DNA of 64,000 bases from Azoarcus sp. (GCA_030656215.1 JAUSOD010000049.1:1-64000); one strand, 5' to 3'. Positions 54,187 to 64,000 are shown, counted from the first letter of the stretch. Notes: generated by a model from the letters alone, not told the origin. Numbers and translations are program-made.

Positions 54187-55554
54187 TCAAGCCCTCCCGG
54201 TGACGACACTGTCCAAGGTGCCGTCCGCGAGTTGGACGTGCACCGTGTCGCCAAGGTTCGCATCCATTGCGGAGCGCAGGATCCGGCCCTCTGCGTTACG
54301 GGTGATGCTGTAGCCGCGAGCAAGGACTGCACCGGGGGCCAGGTGCTGCAGGTTTGCACCAAGGGCTTCGAGGCGCTGCGAATGTCCCTGAAGCCGGGTT
54401 TGCGTGGCGCGGTGCAGCCGCCCGGCAAGCTGGTCGAGGTTTAGTCGCAAGCTCCCCGTGTCGGGGCGCCGCGCCTGCAGGCGAAGCCCGAACTGCGCCT
54501 GGCGCTGCCTGGCGCGGTCGAGCTGCTTGCCCATTGCCTGCTGCAGGCGTAGCGCCAATGCATTCAAGGTGTCATTGGCCTGGCGCACGCGTTCGCGTGG
54601 ATGCACCAGCCGAAGTGCGCAGCGATCCAGGCGCTGGTCGAGGGTTTCCAGCCGACGTTGCATTGCTCGCTGCAAGCGGTGTCTGCGCGTCTCCAGTTCG
54701 GCAGGCGCGGCGTGATAGCCGGTGCTGACCAGTTCTGCGGCGCCCGTGGGCGTGGCGGCGCGCAGGTCGGCGGCGAAATCGGCGATGGTGAAGTCGGTCT
54801 CGTGGCCGACGCCGCTGACCACCGGAACCGGACAGGCGCGAATGGCTCGGGCCAGCGCTTCGTCGTTGAATGCCCACAGGTCTTCGATGCTGCCACCACC
54901 ACGAACCAGCAGGATCAACTCGATATCGTCCCGGGCTGCACGCTGGCCTGCGGTGCGCAAGGCCGCGGTCAGGCGAGCCGGCGCGTCGGCGCCCTGTACC
55001 GGCGCGGGGTAGAGCACGATCGGCAGGCCGGGGCTGCGCCTACGCAGGGTGGCGATTACATCACGCAGGGCGGCCGCGGCAAGCGAAGTCACGATACCGA
55101 TCGCACGCGGATAGCGGGGCAAGGGGCGATGTTGCGCGGGGTCGAACAGGCCTTCGGCAGCGAGCTTCTCCTTGAGCCGGTTGAAGGCTTCAAACAGATT
55201 GCCGATACCTGCGGGCCGCAGCGCCTCGATGTTCAACTGGTAGTCGCCGCGTGCTTCATACAGCGTCACCAGCGCCCGGGCCTCGACCCGCATGCCATTT
55301 TCCGGGCGAAAGGGAAGCAGTTGCGCACGATTGCGCCACATTGCACAACGTACCTGTGCCTGTGCGTCCTTGAGGGTGAAATACAGATGGCCCGAACTTG
55401 CGCGCGTGAGGTTCGAGATCTCTCCGCCGACCCACAGAAGCGGCAAACATGCCTCGAGGGCCTCGCGTGCGAGCCGATTGAGCGCAGTGACGCTAAGGAC
55501 CTGTGCGGCAAGGTTTTCGGTGGCGCCCGCGACGCCGGGGAAGTCGGTTTGCAT
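54187..55554 (-). CDS. xseA: Exodeoxyribonuclease VII large subunit
   Basis: A 455-residue XseA. N-terminal OB fold (LWVGGEISNLTRASSGHLYFTLKD), then the catalytic domain (PRYPRAIGIVTS, LILLVRGGGSIEDLWAFNDE, PVVSGVGHETDFTIADFAADLRAATPTGAAEL), then long helices. With XseB it degrades single-stranded DNA. The start at MQTDFPG fits the family; upstream sequence is not protein-like. No xseB is in the window, as often in betaproteobacteria. Confidence 0.94.
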   Translation of the reverse strand: MQTDFPGVAGATENLAAQVLSVTALNRLAREALEACLPLLWVGGEISNLTRASSGHLYFTLKDAQAQVRCAMWRNRAQLLPFRPENGMRVEARALVTLYEARGDYQLNIEALRPAGIGNLFEAFNRLKEKLAAEGLFDPAQHRPLPRYPRAIGIVTSLAAAALRDVIATLRRRSPGLPIVLYPAPVQGADAPARLTAALRTAGQRAARDDIELILLVRGGGSIEDLWAFNDEALARAIRACPVPVVSGVGHETDFTIADFAADLRAATPTGAAELVSTGYHAAPAELETRRHRLQRAMQRRLETLDQRLDRCALRLVHPRERVRQANDTLNALALRLQQAMGKQLDRARQRQAQFGLRLQARRPDTGSLRLNLDQLAGRLHRATQTRLQGHSQRLEALGANLQHLAPGAVLARGYSITRNAEGRILRSAMDANLGDTVHVQLADGTLDSVVTGRA

Positions 55555-55732
55555 GGCTGGATTGTAGCGGAATCCACAGCGTCGAAGCGCTGTCAAGCGC
55601 TCGTTCGCAAGTCCTTGATCATCCAAGGGCTAATTTTAAGTTGCTGATTTTTAAGGATAAAATAGTTGCACAATTTTGCATCGGAGCAAGAAAAGCCGCG
55701 CCGTTAGCGGGATTCGGGGCTGCATTCACGAA

Positions 55733-55767
55733 TGATCCACAAACTTATCCACAGCTTCTGTGGATTG
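55733..55767. promoter_or_regulatory. Cluster of three DnaA-box-like sequences upstream of exbB
   Basis: TTATCCACA (55745-55753) is a perfect DnaA box. TGATCCACA (55733-55741) differs at one base, and TGTGGATTG (55759-55767) is an inverted box with two mismatches. They fall within 35 bases, about 80 bases before exbB. An AT-rich stretch with GATAAAAT lies at about 55630-55680. It resembles a small DnaA regulatory or titration site. Confidence 0.55.
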
Positions 55768-55843
55768 CTTGTGCGCATGCCGGCTTGCCCTGCATGGCGG
55801 GCAAGGCTAGAGTTCCGCCTTTGGTGATTCTAGGTAGGTACGC

Positions 55844-56452
55844 GTGTTCGCGATCATTCAGGCCGCAGGCTGGCCCATGTGGCCATTGTTGTTTGCTTCG
55901 GTCATTGCCGTCGCGTTGATTATCGAGCGTTCGGTTTCCCTTCGTCGTGCGCGTGTGGTGCCGGTGGGGCTGCTCGAGAACGTGATCGCCGATTTGCGCC
56001 AGCATGGCGCCTCCGGCGAAATGGTGAGCCGAGTCGCCGGGCACTCGCCGCTTGGGCGCGTGCTGGCCGCCGGCCTTCGCAATGTCTCGAGTTCGCGTGT
56101 GGTCATGAGGGAGTCGATCGAGGAGACGGGGCGCGCGGTGGCGCACGACCTCGAGCGATTCCTCACCACGTTGGGCACGATCGCCGCAATCAGCCCCCTG
56201 CTCGGGCTTTTTGGCACCATCGTCGGCATGATCGACATCTTTGCCTCGCAAGGCGTCAGCGGCGCCAATCCGGCGCAGCTGGCCAAAGGCATCTCGATCG
56301 CGCTCTACACGACCGGACTGGGCCTGATCATCGCCATTCCCGCAACCATCTTCTGGCGCCATTTCCGCCGCCTGATCGACGACTTCATCATCGACATGGA
56401 GCAGCAGGCAATCAAACTGGTCGAAGTGGCGCACGGCGAGCGGCGCAGCTGA
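55844..56452 (+). CDS. exbB: ExbB/TolQ/MotA-type proton channel protein
   Basis: A 202-residue inner membrane protein with TM1 near residues 8-27, a cytoplasmic loop, and TM2 and TM3 about 105-130 and 153-175. The family motif GLFGTIVGMIDIF is present. With ExbD it harvests the proton gradient, for TonB energisation or an envelope function. It starts at GTG. It heads the exbB-exbD-lpxK-Trm112-kdsB group, a typical betaproteobacterial order. Confidence 0.88.
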   Translation: MFAIIQAAGWPMWPLLFASVIAVALIIERSVSLRRARVVPVGLLENVIADLRQHGASGEMVSRVAGHSPLGRVLAAGLRNVSSSRVVMRESIEETGRAVAHDLERFLTTLGTIAAISPLLGLFGTIVGMIDIFASQGVSGANPAQLAKGISIALYTTGLGLIIAIPATIFWRHFRRLIDDFIIDMEQQAIKLVEVAHGERRS

Positions 56453-56462
56453 GTATCACATC

Positions 56463-56885
56463 GTGAACTTTCGCCGTGGAAACCGTCGGGAAGAACCCGA
56501 GATCAACCTGATTCCGCTGATCGACGTGGTGCTGGTGATCATCATCTTCCTGATGCTGACCACCACCTTCACCAAAACCAGCGGGCTGGAGATCAATCTG
56601 CCCATGGCAGAATCAGAAAGCGGGCAGACGGTAAACAACGAAATCGTGGTGGCGGTAACCGCGTCCGGTGACGTGATCGTCAATAGCCAGCCGGTAGCGG
56701 ACAAGGGCATCGACGCGATTGCGGCCGCACTCGGCAAGGCGATTCCGGCCGGGCAGCAAGATCCGGTGGTGGTGATCAATGCCGATGCCAAGGCGGCGCA
56801 CCAGAGCGTGGTCGACGTGATGCAGGCAGCGCAGCGCGCCGGGCTGGGTCACATCACCTTCGCCACCCAGTCTCCCTCACGGTAA
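56463..56885 (+). CDS. exbD: ExbD/TolR-type protein
   Basis: A 140-residue protein with one N-terminal membrane segment holding the essential Asp (LIDVVLVIIIFLML, Asp21) and a periplasmic domain. It starts at GTG 56463, 10 bp after exbB. Partner of ExbB. Confidence 0.88.
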   Translation: MNFRRGNRREEPEINLIPLIDVVLVIIIFLMLTTTFTKTSGLEINLPMAESESGQTVNNEIVVAVTASGDVIVNSQPVADKGIDAIAAALGKAIPAGQQDPVVVINADAKAAHQSVVDVMQAAQRAGLGHITFATQSPSR

Positions 56886-56892
56886 GCCCGCA

Positions 56893-57906
56893 ATGGCTGC
56901 GCGCGCGCCGGCTTTCTGGCTGCAGCGAAAGGGTCTGGCCCGGCTGTTGTTTCCGCTTTCACTCCTGTTTGGGGCGCTTGCCGCCTTGAGACGCGTGCTT
57001 TTCAGCGCCGGCTGGCTCGCCACGGTGCGTTTGCCGGTGCCGGTGATCGTGGTCGGGAATATTGCCGTTGGCGGTAGCGGGAAGACGCCGACAGTTGAAT
57101 GGCTGGTGTCGATGTTGCGATCCGCGGGCTGGTCGCCGGGCATCGTGTCGCGCGGTTACGGCGGGACGGTGGACGGCGTCGCGCTGGTGATGGCGGTCAG
57201 CGACCCGGCGCAATTCGGCGATGAACCGGTGCTGCTCGCGCGCCTGACCGGATGCCCTGTGGCCGTGGGGCGTGACCGTCCTGCCGCCGCGCGGGCGCTG
57301 CTCGCCGCGCATCCCGAGTGCGACCTGATCGTGGCCGATGACGGCATGCAGCACTACCGTCTGGCACGCGACATCGAGATTGCGGTGGTCGACCAGGCCA
57401 CGCTCGGCAACGGCTGGCTGCTCCCCGCCGGTCCTCTGCGTGAGCCGCTGAGTCGACTGGCCAGGGTCGATCTGGTGATTGCGCACGGTCCGCTCTCCGC
57501 CTCAAGCCGGCGGGCCGCAGGCGCGGTTCCGGTGGTTGGCATGGCACTGTCCGGGGGTACGCTGCGGCGGCTGCGCAATCCCGCCGAGTCACTGCCGGTA
57601 TCCGCATTCAGCGGGCAGCGCATTCATGCGTTGGCAGGCATCGGCCGCCCGGAACGCTTTTTTGATCAGCTGCGCGCAATGGGGCTGGACGTGGTGGAGC
57701 ATCCCTTTCCCGACCATCATCGCTACACCGCGGCGGATCTCGACTTCGCCCCCGGTGAAGCAAAGCTGATGACGAGCAAGGATGCGGTAAAATGCGCTTC
57801 TTTCGCGCCTGACAATGCCTGGGAGTTCCCGGTGCAGGCCACAATCGGTTCGGGTGCCGCCGACCGCATCCTGGAGAAGCTGAACAATGGACGCCAGACT
57901 GCTTGA
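56893..57906 (+). CDS. lpxK: Tetraacyldisaccharide 4'-kinase LpxK
   Basis: A 337-residue LpxK, which phosphorylates the lipid A precursor at the 4' position on the inner membrane. N-terminal hydrophobic helix, then Walker [13 protein letters not shown] (about residues 61-72), [21 protein letters not shown] and HYLF-like [11 protein letters not shown]. Its 3' end overlaps the Trm112-like gene by 20 bp. Confidence 0.95.
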   Translation: MAARAPAFWLQRKGLARLLFPLSLLFGALAALRRVLFSAGWLATVRLPVPVIVVGNIAVGGSGKTPTVEWLVSMLRSAGWSPGIVSRGYGGTVDGVALVMAVSDPAQFGDEPVLLARLTGCPVAVGRDRPAAARALLAAHPECDLIVADDGMQHYRLARDIEIAVVDQATLGNGWLLPAGPLREPLSRLARVDLVIAHGPLSASSRRAAGAVPVVGMALSGGTLRRLRNPAESLPVSAFSGQRIHALAGIGRPERFFDQLRAMGLDVVEHPFPDHHRYTAADLDFAPGEAKLMTSKDAVKCASFAPDNAWEFPVQATIGSGAADRILEKLNNGRQTA

Positions 57907-58075
57907 GATTCTCGTCTGCCCGATCTGCAAGGGACCGCTGGATTATCTGAAGGACAGGCAGGAACTGGTGTGCAAGCCGGATCGCCTCGCCTACCCGATT
58001 CGCGACGGCATCCCGGTGATGCTCGAAGAAGAGGCGCGCGCGATGAGCGCCGAAGAAGTCGACGCGTTGCGCTGA
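57887..58075 (+). CDS. Trm112 family protein (YcaR-like)
   Basis: A 62-residue zinc-ribbon-like protein: [17 protein letters not shown] at the start, then [20 protein letters not shown]. The family is common between lpxK and kdsB in proteobacteria. Its molecular role there is unknown. Confidence 0.92.
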   Translation: MDARLLEILVCPICKGPLDYLKDRQELVCKPDRLAYPIRDGIPVMLEEEARAMSAEEVDALR

Positions 58076-58087
58076 GGCGGGCCTGCC

Positions 58088-58855
58088 ATGACCGCCGTGT
58101 TCCGTGCCGTCGTCCCCGCGCGCTACGCCTCGACCCGCTTGCCGGGCAAGCCGCTGGCCGACATCGGCGGCAAGCCGATGGTGGTGCGCGTGCTGGAGCG
58201 TGCTCTGGCTGCGGGTGCGAGTGAGGTGTGGGTGGCGACCGACCACGAAGCCGTGCGCGATGCCGTTCTTGCCGCCGGCGGCAAGGTGGTGATGACCCGC
58301 GCTGATCACCCGAGCGGCACCGACCGCCTCGCCGAGGTGGCGATCACCCTGGGCTGGGCCGACGAGGATATCGTGGTCAATGTTCAGGGTGACGAGCCAC
58401 TGATCGATCCCGCGTTGGTGGCAGCCGTTGCCGCGGCGCTGGCCGACGATGCGGAGGCTGCGATTGCCACTGCGGCACACCCGATCCACGATGTGGCCGA
58501 GGTCTTCAATCCGAACGTGGTCAAGGTGGTGTGCGACGCCCGCGAGCGGGCGCTGTACTTCTCCCGTGCGCCGATTCCCTGGGCCCGCGACACCTGGGCC
58601 GAGCGACGCGACGTACTGCCCGCGGGCCTGCCGATGCTGCGCCATGTGGGTCTCTATGCCTATCGTGTGGGTTTTCTCAAGCGCTATGCGACGCTGGCCC
58701 CGGCGCCGCTCGAACAGTGGGAGGCACTGGAGCAGTTGCGTGCCTTGTGGCATGGATTTCCGATCAAGGTGTTGCGCCTCGATGCGGCGCCGGCAGCCGG
58801 GGTGGACACCGCTGAAGACCTGGCTCGGGTCAGGGCCGTATTTGCTGCCGGATAA
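58088..58855 (+). CDS. kdsB: 3-deoxy-manno-octulosonate cytidylyltransferase
   Basis: A 255-residue KdsB that activates Kdo as CMP-Kdo for lipopolysaccharide. The nucleotide-binding [20 protein letters not shown] is near the N-terminus, NVQGDEPLI and [12 protein letters not shown] are conserved. The gene is 12 bp after the Trm112-like one. Confidence 0.95.
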   Translation: MTAVFRAVVPARYASTRLPGKPLADIGGKPMVVRVLERALAAGASEVWVATDHEAVRDAVLAAGGKVVMTRADHPSGTDRLAEVAITLGWADEDIVVNVQGDEPLIDPALVAAVAAALADDAEAAIATAAHPIHDVAEVFNPNVVKVVCDARERALYFSRAPIPWARDTWAERRDVLPAGLPMLRHVGLYAYRVGFLKRYATLAPAPLEQWEALEQLRALWHGFPIKVLRLDAAPAAGVDTAEDLARVRAVFAAG

Positions 58856-58919
58856 TGAGTTCATGATGGTGTTTGACCGGTCGTGACTTGTCGGTTAAGT
58901 TTCGGCCTTCAATCAATAA

Positions 58920-59612
<693 letters not shown>

Positions 59613-59731
59613 TCGTTTCATCGCGGTGATCAATGCGGTCGGTACCGTCATGCGGTGCCGGCCGCGTCTGTTTTTCAAGCGCCATTTTTGATATTCCTTC
59701 TCCATTCCGTCTGTCGTCAGGAACGCGCTCC

Positions 59732-60976
59732 ATGAATTTGCTCTATGCCCAGTCCGGCGGCGTGACTGCCGTCATCAATGCGAGTGCCGCCGGTGTGATC
59801 GAGGCCGCGCGTGCTCAATCGGGGCGCATCGGCCGGGTGCTGGCCGCTCGTCGGGGCATCCTCGGGGTGCTGGCAGAGGACTTGTACGACACCGAGGGTA
59901 TCGACCTGACGCGACTCGCGGCGACACCCGGCGGGGCGTTCGGGTCGTCTCGTTTCGATCTCCCGGAGGAGGCGGCACAACCTGCCTTGTATGACCGGAT
60001 TTTTGCGGTTTTTGAGGCCCACGGCATCAGCATGCTGCTGTACAACGGCGGCAATGGCTCGATGGATGTGATCGGACGCCTCTCGGCCTCGGCCCGCCGC
60101 CGTGCTTATCCGCTGGTATGTGTCGGGGTGCCGAAGACAGTGGATAACGACATCGAAGGTAGCGACTGCTGCCCCGGCTTCGGCTCTGCCGCCAAGTATC
60201 TGGCGACGTCGATGCGCGAAGCTGGGCGGGATGTTGCGTCGATGGCAAGCCCCAAGGGCAGCCTGTTCGTCATGGAAGTCATGGGGCGCAACGTCGGCTG
60301 GCTGGCTGCGGCCACCGCTCTGGCGGCGCGCCATCCGGACGAGGCCCCTCATCTCGTGCTGTTTCCCGAGGTGCCGTTTGACGAGGCCGCGTTCCTGGAG
60401 CGGGTGCAGGCGGTGGTCGCGCGTCTCGGCTATTGTGCGGTGACCGTGGCCGAGGGAATCCGGCGCGCGGATGGGGCCTTGATGATGGAGCAGGACCGCG
60501 ACGACAAGGGCTACGTCCAGCTCGGTGGTGCCGGCGAGGCGATCGTCCGGCTGGTGTACGAAGGGCTCGGTTACAAGCACCATTACGCAAGCCCCGATTA
60601 TCTGCAGCGGGCGGCGGGGCACTGGGTTTCAGCAGTTGATCGCGATCAGGCGCTGGCCGTTGGCAGGGTGGCGGTCGAGCTGGCGCTGGCCGGGCGGGAC
60701 GGCACGATGGCGGCGATCAGACGTCTGTCCGAACAGCCGTACACCTGGGATGTGGTGGGTGTGGATGCCGCAGGAATCGCCAATCTTGAGCGGCGCGTAC
60801 CCAGGGCCTTCATTTCTGCCGACGGCATGCAGCTGAGCGAGGCCGGCCGGCGCTATCTGAGCCCGCTGATCGTCGGTGAGGTTCCAGTCCAGTGTGTTGA
60901 TGGGTTGCCCGACCATCTGGTGCTGGATTGCCCGCTGTTGCAGAAAGAGCTCGCGCCCTACGCCAGCCTGGAATAG
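59732..60976 (+). CDS. 6-phosphofructokinase (phosphoryl donor uncertain)
   Basis: A 414-residue phosphofructokinase of the PfkA superfamily, of the clade where many proteobacterial members use pyrophosphate. Sequence near the donor site reads YNGGNGSMD (about residues 105-112) and PKTVDNDIEG (134-143). The Lys in PKTVDND is seen in PPi-dependent and non-enteric enzymes; the Gly in GGNGS matches ATP-type enzymes where PPi types often have Asp. The donor therefore cannot be decided. ATG at 59732 begins MNLLYAQSGG. The gene lies 119 bp after adk. Confidence 0.88.
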   Translation: MNLLYAQSGGVTAVINASAAGVIEAARAQSGRIGRVLAARRGILGVLAEDLYDTEGIDLTRLAATPGGAFGSSRFDLPEEAAQPALYDRIFAVFEAHGISMLLYNGGNGSMDVIGRLSASARRRAYPLVCVGVPKTVDNDIEGSDCCPGFGSAAKYLATSMREAGRDVASMASPKGSLFVMEVMGRNVGWLAAATALAARHPDEAPHLVLFPEVPFDEAAFLERVQAVVARLGYCAVTVAEGIRRADGALMMEQDRDDKGYVQLGGAGEAIVRLVYEGLGYKHHYASPDYLQRAAGHWVSAVDRDQALAVGRVAVELALAGRDGTMAAIRRLSEQPYTWDVVGVDAAGIANLERRVPRAFISADGMQLSEAGRRYLSPLIVGEVPVQCVDGLPDHLVLDCPLLQKELAPYASLE

Positions 60977-61002
60977 GGCACGTAAGGCCAGGAGGAGTGT
61001 GC

Positions 61003-62742
61003 GTGCGCCCCTATGCCTGGTGCCAGATTGCCTTGATGGTGGCCCTTTCCTCAGGGCCTTCCACGCTGGTGGCGCAGAACCCGGACCCGCCCGAAGCTGC
61101 CACCGGTTTTCTGCCCCGGCCGGCCGTTGTGGCGCGCCAAGCCATGGTGGTGACCGCCAATCCGCATGCAACGGAGGCGGCGCTTGGCGTGCTGCAGGCG
61201 GGCGGCAATGCCGTGGATGCGGCCGTGGCGGCGGCGCTGGTGTTGAACGTGGTCGAGCCGCAATCGTCCGGCTTGGGTGGTGGTGGATTTCTGCTTCATT
61301 TCGATGCCGCAACTGCCAGGGTGTCCGCCTGGGACGGGCGCGAGACGGCGCCTGCTGCGGCCGACGAATCCCTTTTCATCGATGATGCCGGCAAGCCGAC
61401 AGGCTTTCATGCCGCAGCCGTCGGCGGACGTGCGGTTGGCGTGCCGGGTCTGCCGCTGCTGCTGGCCGAGGTGCATCGACGTCACGGCCACCTGCAGTGG
61501 GCGAGCCTGTTTGAACCCGCGATCCGTCTTGCCGAAGACGGCTTTCCGGTGTCGCCGCGGCTGCATGCGCTGATTGCAAGAGATCGTTTTCTGGCGGGCG
61601 ATGCCGGCTCCCGTCGGCTGTTTTACGACGATACGGGGGCGCCGCTGGCGGTTGGCACTTCGCTACGCAATCCCGAATTGGCCGCGTTGTTGAGTGTTCT
61701 CGCTACCGAGGGCGCGGAGGCGTTCTACCGTGGCGGGGTTGCTGCAGGCATCGTGCGCACCGTTTCTGCAGAGCCCAATCCCGGTCGCCTGTCAATGGAC
61801 GATCTCGAGCGTTATCGGGTGATCGAGCGTGAGGCTTTATGCGGCGCATACCGTCGCTGGCAGGTGTGCGGCATGCCGCCGCCCAGTTCCGGCGGCGGCT
61901 CGGTGCTGGCGATGCTCGGGTTGTTGTCCCGCTTTCCCTTGGCGGATATCGATCCGGATAGTGCCTTTTCATCGCACCTGTTCGCTGAGGCGGGGCGCCT
62001 GACCTATGCCGATCGCGACGCCTGGTATGGCGACCCGCGCGCGATGCCGCTCACCCCCGCGCGCTTGATCGATCCTGGCTACCTTGAGCGGCGTGGCGCA
62101 GAGATTTCGCTCAAGTCGAGCATCGGACGGGCGCAAGCGGGCCATCCGATGCTCGACTTGCCGCCAGTGGACGCGGCTAGCCTGGAGCGGCCTTCTACCA
62201 CCCATCTCTCGATCGTCGACGCAGAAGGCAATGCGGTGTCGCTTACCGCGTCGATCGAGGATGCCTTCGGCAGTCGGCGCATGGTGCACGGCATGCTGCT
62301 CAACAATCAGCTCACCGATTTTTCTTTCGTTCCGGACAACGAGCACGGTGTCCATCCCAATCGGGTGGGGCCGGGCAAGCGCCCGCGCAGCGCGATGGCC
62401 CCGACCCTGATATTTGCGCCGGACGGGCGCTTGCATGCGGTGCTGGGCTCGCCGGGCGGCAGTGCGATCATCAACTACGTTGTCAGCGCGGTGGTCGGCC
62501 TGATCGACTGGAAGATGGCGCCAGATGCCATCCTTGCCCGACCGCATGTCGGCAGCCGTAACGGGCCGACCGAGGTGGAGGATTCATCCGTGGGCCGTGA
62601 CCTGGAGGCGCGACTCGGGCTGTTCGGTCACGAAACGGTGTTGCGTGATCAGACCAGCGGTACCAGCCTGGTGGTGCGCGCCCCGCAGGGCTGGGCTGGC
62701 GCGGCCGACCCCCGACGCGAGGGCAAGGCCGCGGGATACTGA
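61003..62742 (+). CDS. ggt: Gamma-glutamyltransferase (glutathione hydrolase)
   Basis: A 579-residue Ggt. A short hydrophobic N-terminus (about residues 5-24, ending near LVAQ) looks like a signal peptide for the periplasm. The nucleophile Thr is in RPSTTHLSIVDAEGNAVSLT; autocleavage occurs before it. GSPGGSAIINYVV is the small-subunit signature. It starts at GTG 61003, seven bases after GGAGG; a GTG at 60997 is too close to it. Glutathione hydrolysis or transfer of the gamma-glutamyl group is the expected reaction. Confidence 0.93.
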   Translation: MRPYAWCQIALMVALSSGPSTLVAQNPDPPEAATGFLPRPAVVARQAMVVTANPHATEAALGVLQAGGNAVDAAVAAALVLNVVEPQSSGLGGGGFLLHFDAATARVSAWDGRETAPAAADESLFIDDAGKPTGFHAAAVGGRAVGVPGLPLLLAEVHRRHGHLQWASLFEPAIRLAEDGFPVSPRLHALIARDRFLAGDAGSRRLFYDDTGAPLAVGTSLRNPELAALLSVLATEGAEAFYRGGVAAGIVRTVSAEPNPGRLSMDDLERYRVIEREALCGAYRRWQVCGMPPPSSGGGSVLAMLGLLSRFPLADIDPDSAFSSHLFAEAGRLTYADRDAWYGDPRAMPLTPARLIDPGYLERRGAEISLKSSIGRAQAGHPMLDLPPVDAASLERPSTTHLSIVDAEGNAVSLTASIEDAFGSRRMVHGMLLNNQLTDFSFVPDNEHGVHPNRVGPGKRPRSAMAPTLIFAPDGRLHAVLGSPGGSAIINYVVSAVVGLIDWKMAPDAILARPHVGSRNGPTEVEDSSVGRDLEARLGLFGHETVLRDQTSGTSLVVRAPQGWAGAADPRREGKAAGY

Positions 62743-62754
62743 CCAGCCGCGGGA

Positions 62755-63384
62755 TCAGCCGCGGACGGCCGGATTGAGGCTGTAGGTGCCGGTAAGACTG
62801 GCTTCGGCCAGCACATGGCCCGCGATGGCCGCGCGTACCTCGGGCCCGCCAAAGCGCCCCTCGATCGGGCAGCGTTCCTTGTCGAGCGCGTACAGCGTGA
62901 ATACGTAGTGGTGCAGCACCTCGTCATTCCATGGTGGGCAGGGGCCGTCGTAGCCATGGTAGTCGCCGCGCATCGACTCGTCGCCGGCAAACCATTCGGT
63001 GTAGTTGTTGACGCCCTGACGGGTGCCGTAAGCCGCGTCCGGTCCCGGTTTGCCAGCGGGCGTTACCTCGCCCGAGAAGCTGCCTGCCGAGATCTCGTTC
63101 AGGTTTGGCGGGATGTCCACTAGCACCCAGTGGAAGAAATCGACTCGCGGCAGGCTGGCCGGCACAGTGCGCCCTTCCTGGTTCACATCGTCACCACGGC
63201 TCGGAACATCAGGGTCGTGGCAGATCAGCACGAACGAACGGGTACCGTCGGGTACGTCCGACCACGCCAGGTGCGGATTGCGGTTTGCACCGAGGCAGAC
63301 GTGGCCTTCGGCTGCGGGAATACAGAAAGCGAATTCACCGTCAATACGGGCGCCATCGGTAATGCTGTGGCTGGTGAGCTTCAT
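62755..63384 (-). CDS. YbhB/YbcL family Raf kinase inhibitor-like (PEBP) protein
   Basis: A 209-residue phosphatidylethanolamine-binding-like protein. It has NPHLAWSDVPDGTRSFVLICHDPDVPS and DFFHWVLVDIPPNL, then GYDGPCPPWNDEVLHHYVFTLYALD. Function in bacteria is unclear. GGAGGAAG precedes the ATG. It is convergent with ggt, with 12 bp between stops. Confidence 0.9.
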   Translation of the reverse strand: MKLTSHSITDGARIDGEFAFCIPAAEGHVCLGANRNPHLAWSDVPDGTRSFVLICHDPDVPSRGDDVNQEGRTVPASLPRVDFFHWVLVDIPPNLNEISAGSFSGEVTPAGKPGPDAAYGTRQGVNNYTEWFAGDESMRGDYHGYDGPCPPWNDEVLHHYVFTLYALDKERCPIEGRFGGPEVRAAIAGHVLAEASLTGTYSLNPAVRG

Positions 63385-63457
63385 GAGGCTTCCTCCGGGG
63401 TGATGAACAGATCCAATTCTAGCGGACTGTCAGTATGCTGGAATGTGCCGTGCTTTC

Positions 63458-64000
63458 TCAGCCTGCTGCCCGGCGGCGAAAATCGCGCGGACGAAAACCG
63501 AGCGCGAACAAGGTGGCGAAGTAGGCGAGGGCGCCGGCCACAACCACGCCGGCCAGCCAGCCCACCCGCTCAAGACCACCACGTGCCAGCCAGACCGCGT
63601 CTGCGCTCGATCCGAACCACAGCACCACCCCCATCACCACCAACGCAGCTATCAGCTTCAGCCAGAAGCCGCCCCAGCCCGGCTGTGGCACATATACCTT
63701 GCGTCTGCGCAGGCCATGGTAGAGCAGGCCGGCGTTGAGGCAGGCGGCAATGCCGATCGACAGCGCCAGCCCGGCATGCTTCAGCGGCACGATGAAGGCG
63801 AGGTTCATCAGCTGGGTCGCGGCCAGGGTGACCAGTGCGATTTTTACCGGCGTGCGGATGTCCTGACGGGCATAGAAGCCGGGCGCCAGCACCTTTACCA
63901 GGATCATGCCGGTCAGGCCCACGCTGTAGGCCAGCAGCGCGTTGCGGGTCTGCAGGACATCATTCGCGGCAAAGGCGCCATAGTGGAATAGCGTGGTGAT
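63458..64000 (-). CDS. murJ: Lipid II flippase MurJ, C-terminal part (runs off right edge)
   Basis: The minus-strand frame is open to the window end and reads the C-terminal about 180 residues of Mur[21 protein letters not shown] (near the edge), [36 protein letters not shown], and more hydrophobic segments. MurJ flips lipid II for peptidoglycan. The N-terminal part lies beyond the window. Confidence 0.93.
   Translation of the reverse strand: MTTLFHYGAFAANDVLQTRNALLAYSVGLTGMILVKVLAPGFYARQDIRTPVKIALVTLAATQLMNLAFIVPLKHAGLALSIGIAACLNAGLLYHGLRRRKVYVPQPGWGGFWLKLIAALVVMGVVLWFGSSADAVWLARGGLERVGWLAGVVVAGALAYFATLFALGFRPRDFRRRAAG

Noticed and set aside
55733-55767. Chromosomal replication origin
   Set aside because: DnaA-box-like sites are present, but no dnaA, dnaN, gyrB, rpmH or parAB genes are near and three boxes are too few for a typical oriC; reported as a regulatory or titration candidate instead.

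Overview
The window looks like a chromosomal segment of a GC-rich, flagellated betaproteobacterium, most likely of the Rhodocyclales (Azoarcus/Thauera-like). This is inferred from the strong GC bias, the exbB-exbD-lpxK-Trm112-kdsB-adk gene order, flhDC as flagellar master regulator, and protein sequences that read as betaproteobacterial. I see no rRNA, tRNA, CRISPR array, prophage or intact insertion sequence. Most of the segment is dense, ordinary chromosome; the accessory flavour is in the surface-modification and motility parts.

Layout. 1-3.7 kb: a start fragment of a gene running off the left edge, then csp-deaD-srkA on the minus strand (cold shock protein, DEAD-box helicase, stress kinase). 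4.0-4.9 kb: rbgA-type GTPase. 5.0-10.8 kb: a two-gene operon of large sensor kinases, one with a long periplasmic sensor and one hybrid with three receivers. 11.0-14.5 kb: YitT protein, slyX, rlhA (23S rRNA hydroxylase), VanZ-like protein. 14.6-20.9 kb: flagellar filament operon fliC-flaG-fliD-fliS-fliT-fliK-fhlB. 21.0-25.4 kb: a probable flagellin or surface glycosylation cluster (TPR/GT41 transferase, UDP-sugar decarboxylase, FkbM methyltransferase). 25.4-26.8 kb: a YcgR-like PilZ gene between two decayed gene remnants. 26.85-35.6 kb: a purine salvage operon in the order xdhA-xdhB-xdhC-ABC ATPase-permease-permease. 35.7-37.0 kb: HNH nuclease and NUDIX genes. 37.2-39.1 kb: an HDOD-REC-GGDEF protein. 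39.3-51.2 kb: flhDC followed by motAB-cheR-cheB, an MCP, two cheV, cheY, cheZ and cheA. 51.4-55.6 kb: tal, truC, sodB, xseA. 55.8-62.7 kb: exbB-exbD-lpxK-Trm112-kdsB, adk, a phosphofructokinase and ggt. 62.8-64 kb: YbhB-like protein and the 3' part of murJ running off the right edge.

How it fits together. The motility genes form one regulatory hierarchy: FlhDC is encoded here, and four sequences close to the sigma-28 (FliA) consensus with the exact 11-bp spacer stand before fliC, motA, the MCP gene and the first cheV gene. The chemotaxis set is unusual: two CheV proteins are present but no CheW or CheD, CheB lacks its receiver domain, CheA lacks a recognisable P2 domain, and CheZ carries two extra N-terminal copies of a motif resembling its C-terminal CheY-binding peptide. 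The glycosyltransferase beside fliC probably decorates flagellin. The xdh genes and a BmpA-class nucleoside ABC transporter form one overlapping operon, which suggests coupled uptake and oxidation of purines. Other points worth checking are a cluster of DnaA-box-like sites upstream of exbB, a DEAD-box protein with DEGD in motif II, and a phosphofructokinase with a mixed phosphoryl-donor signature.
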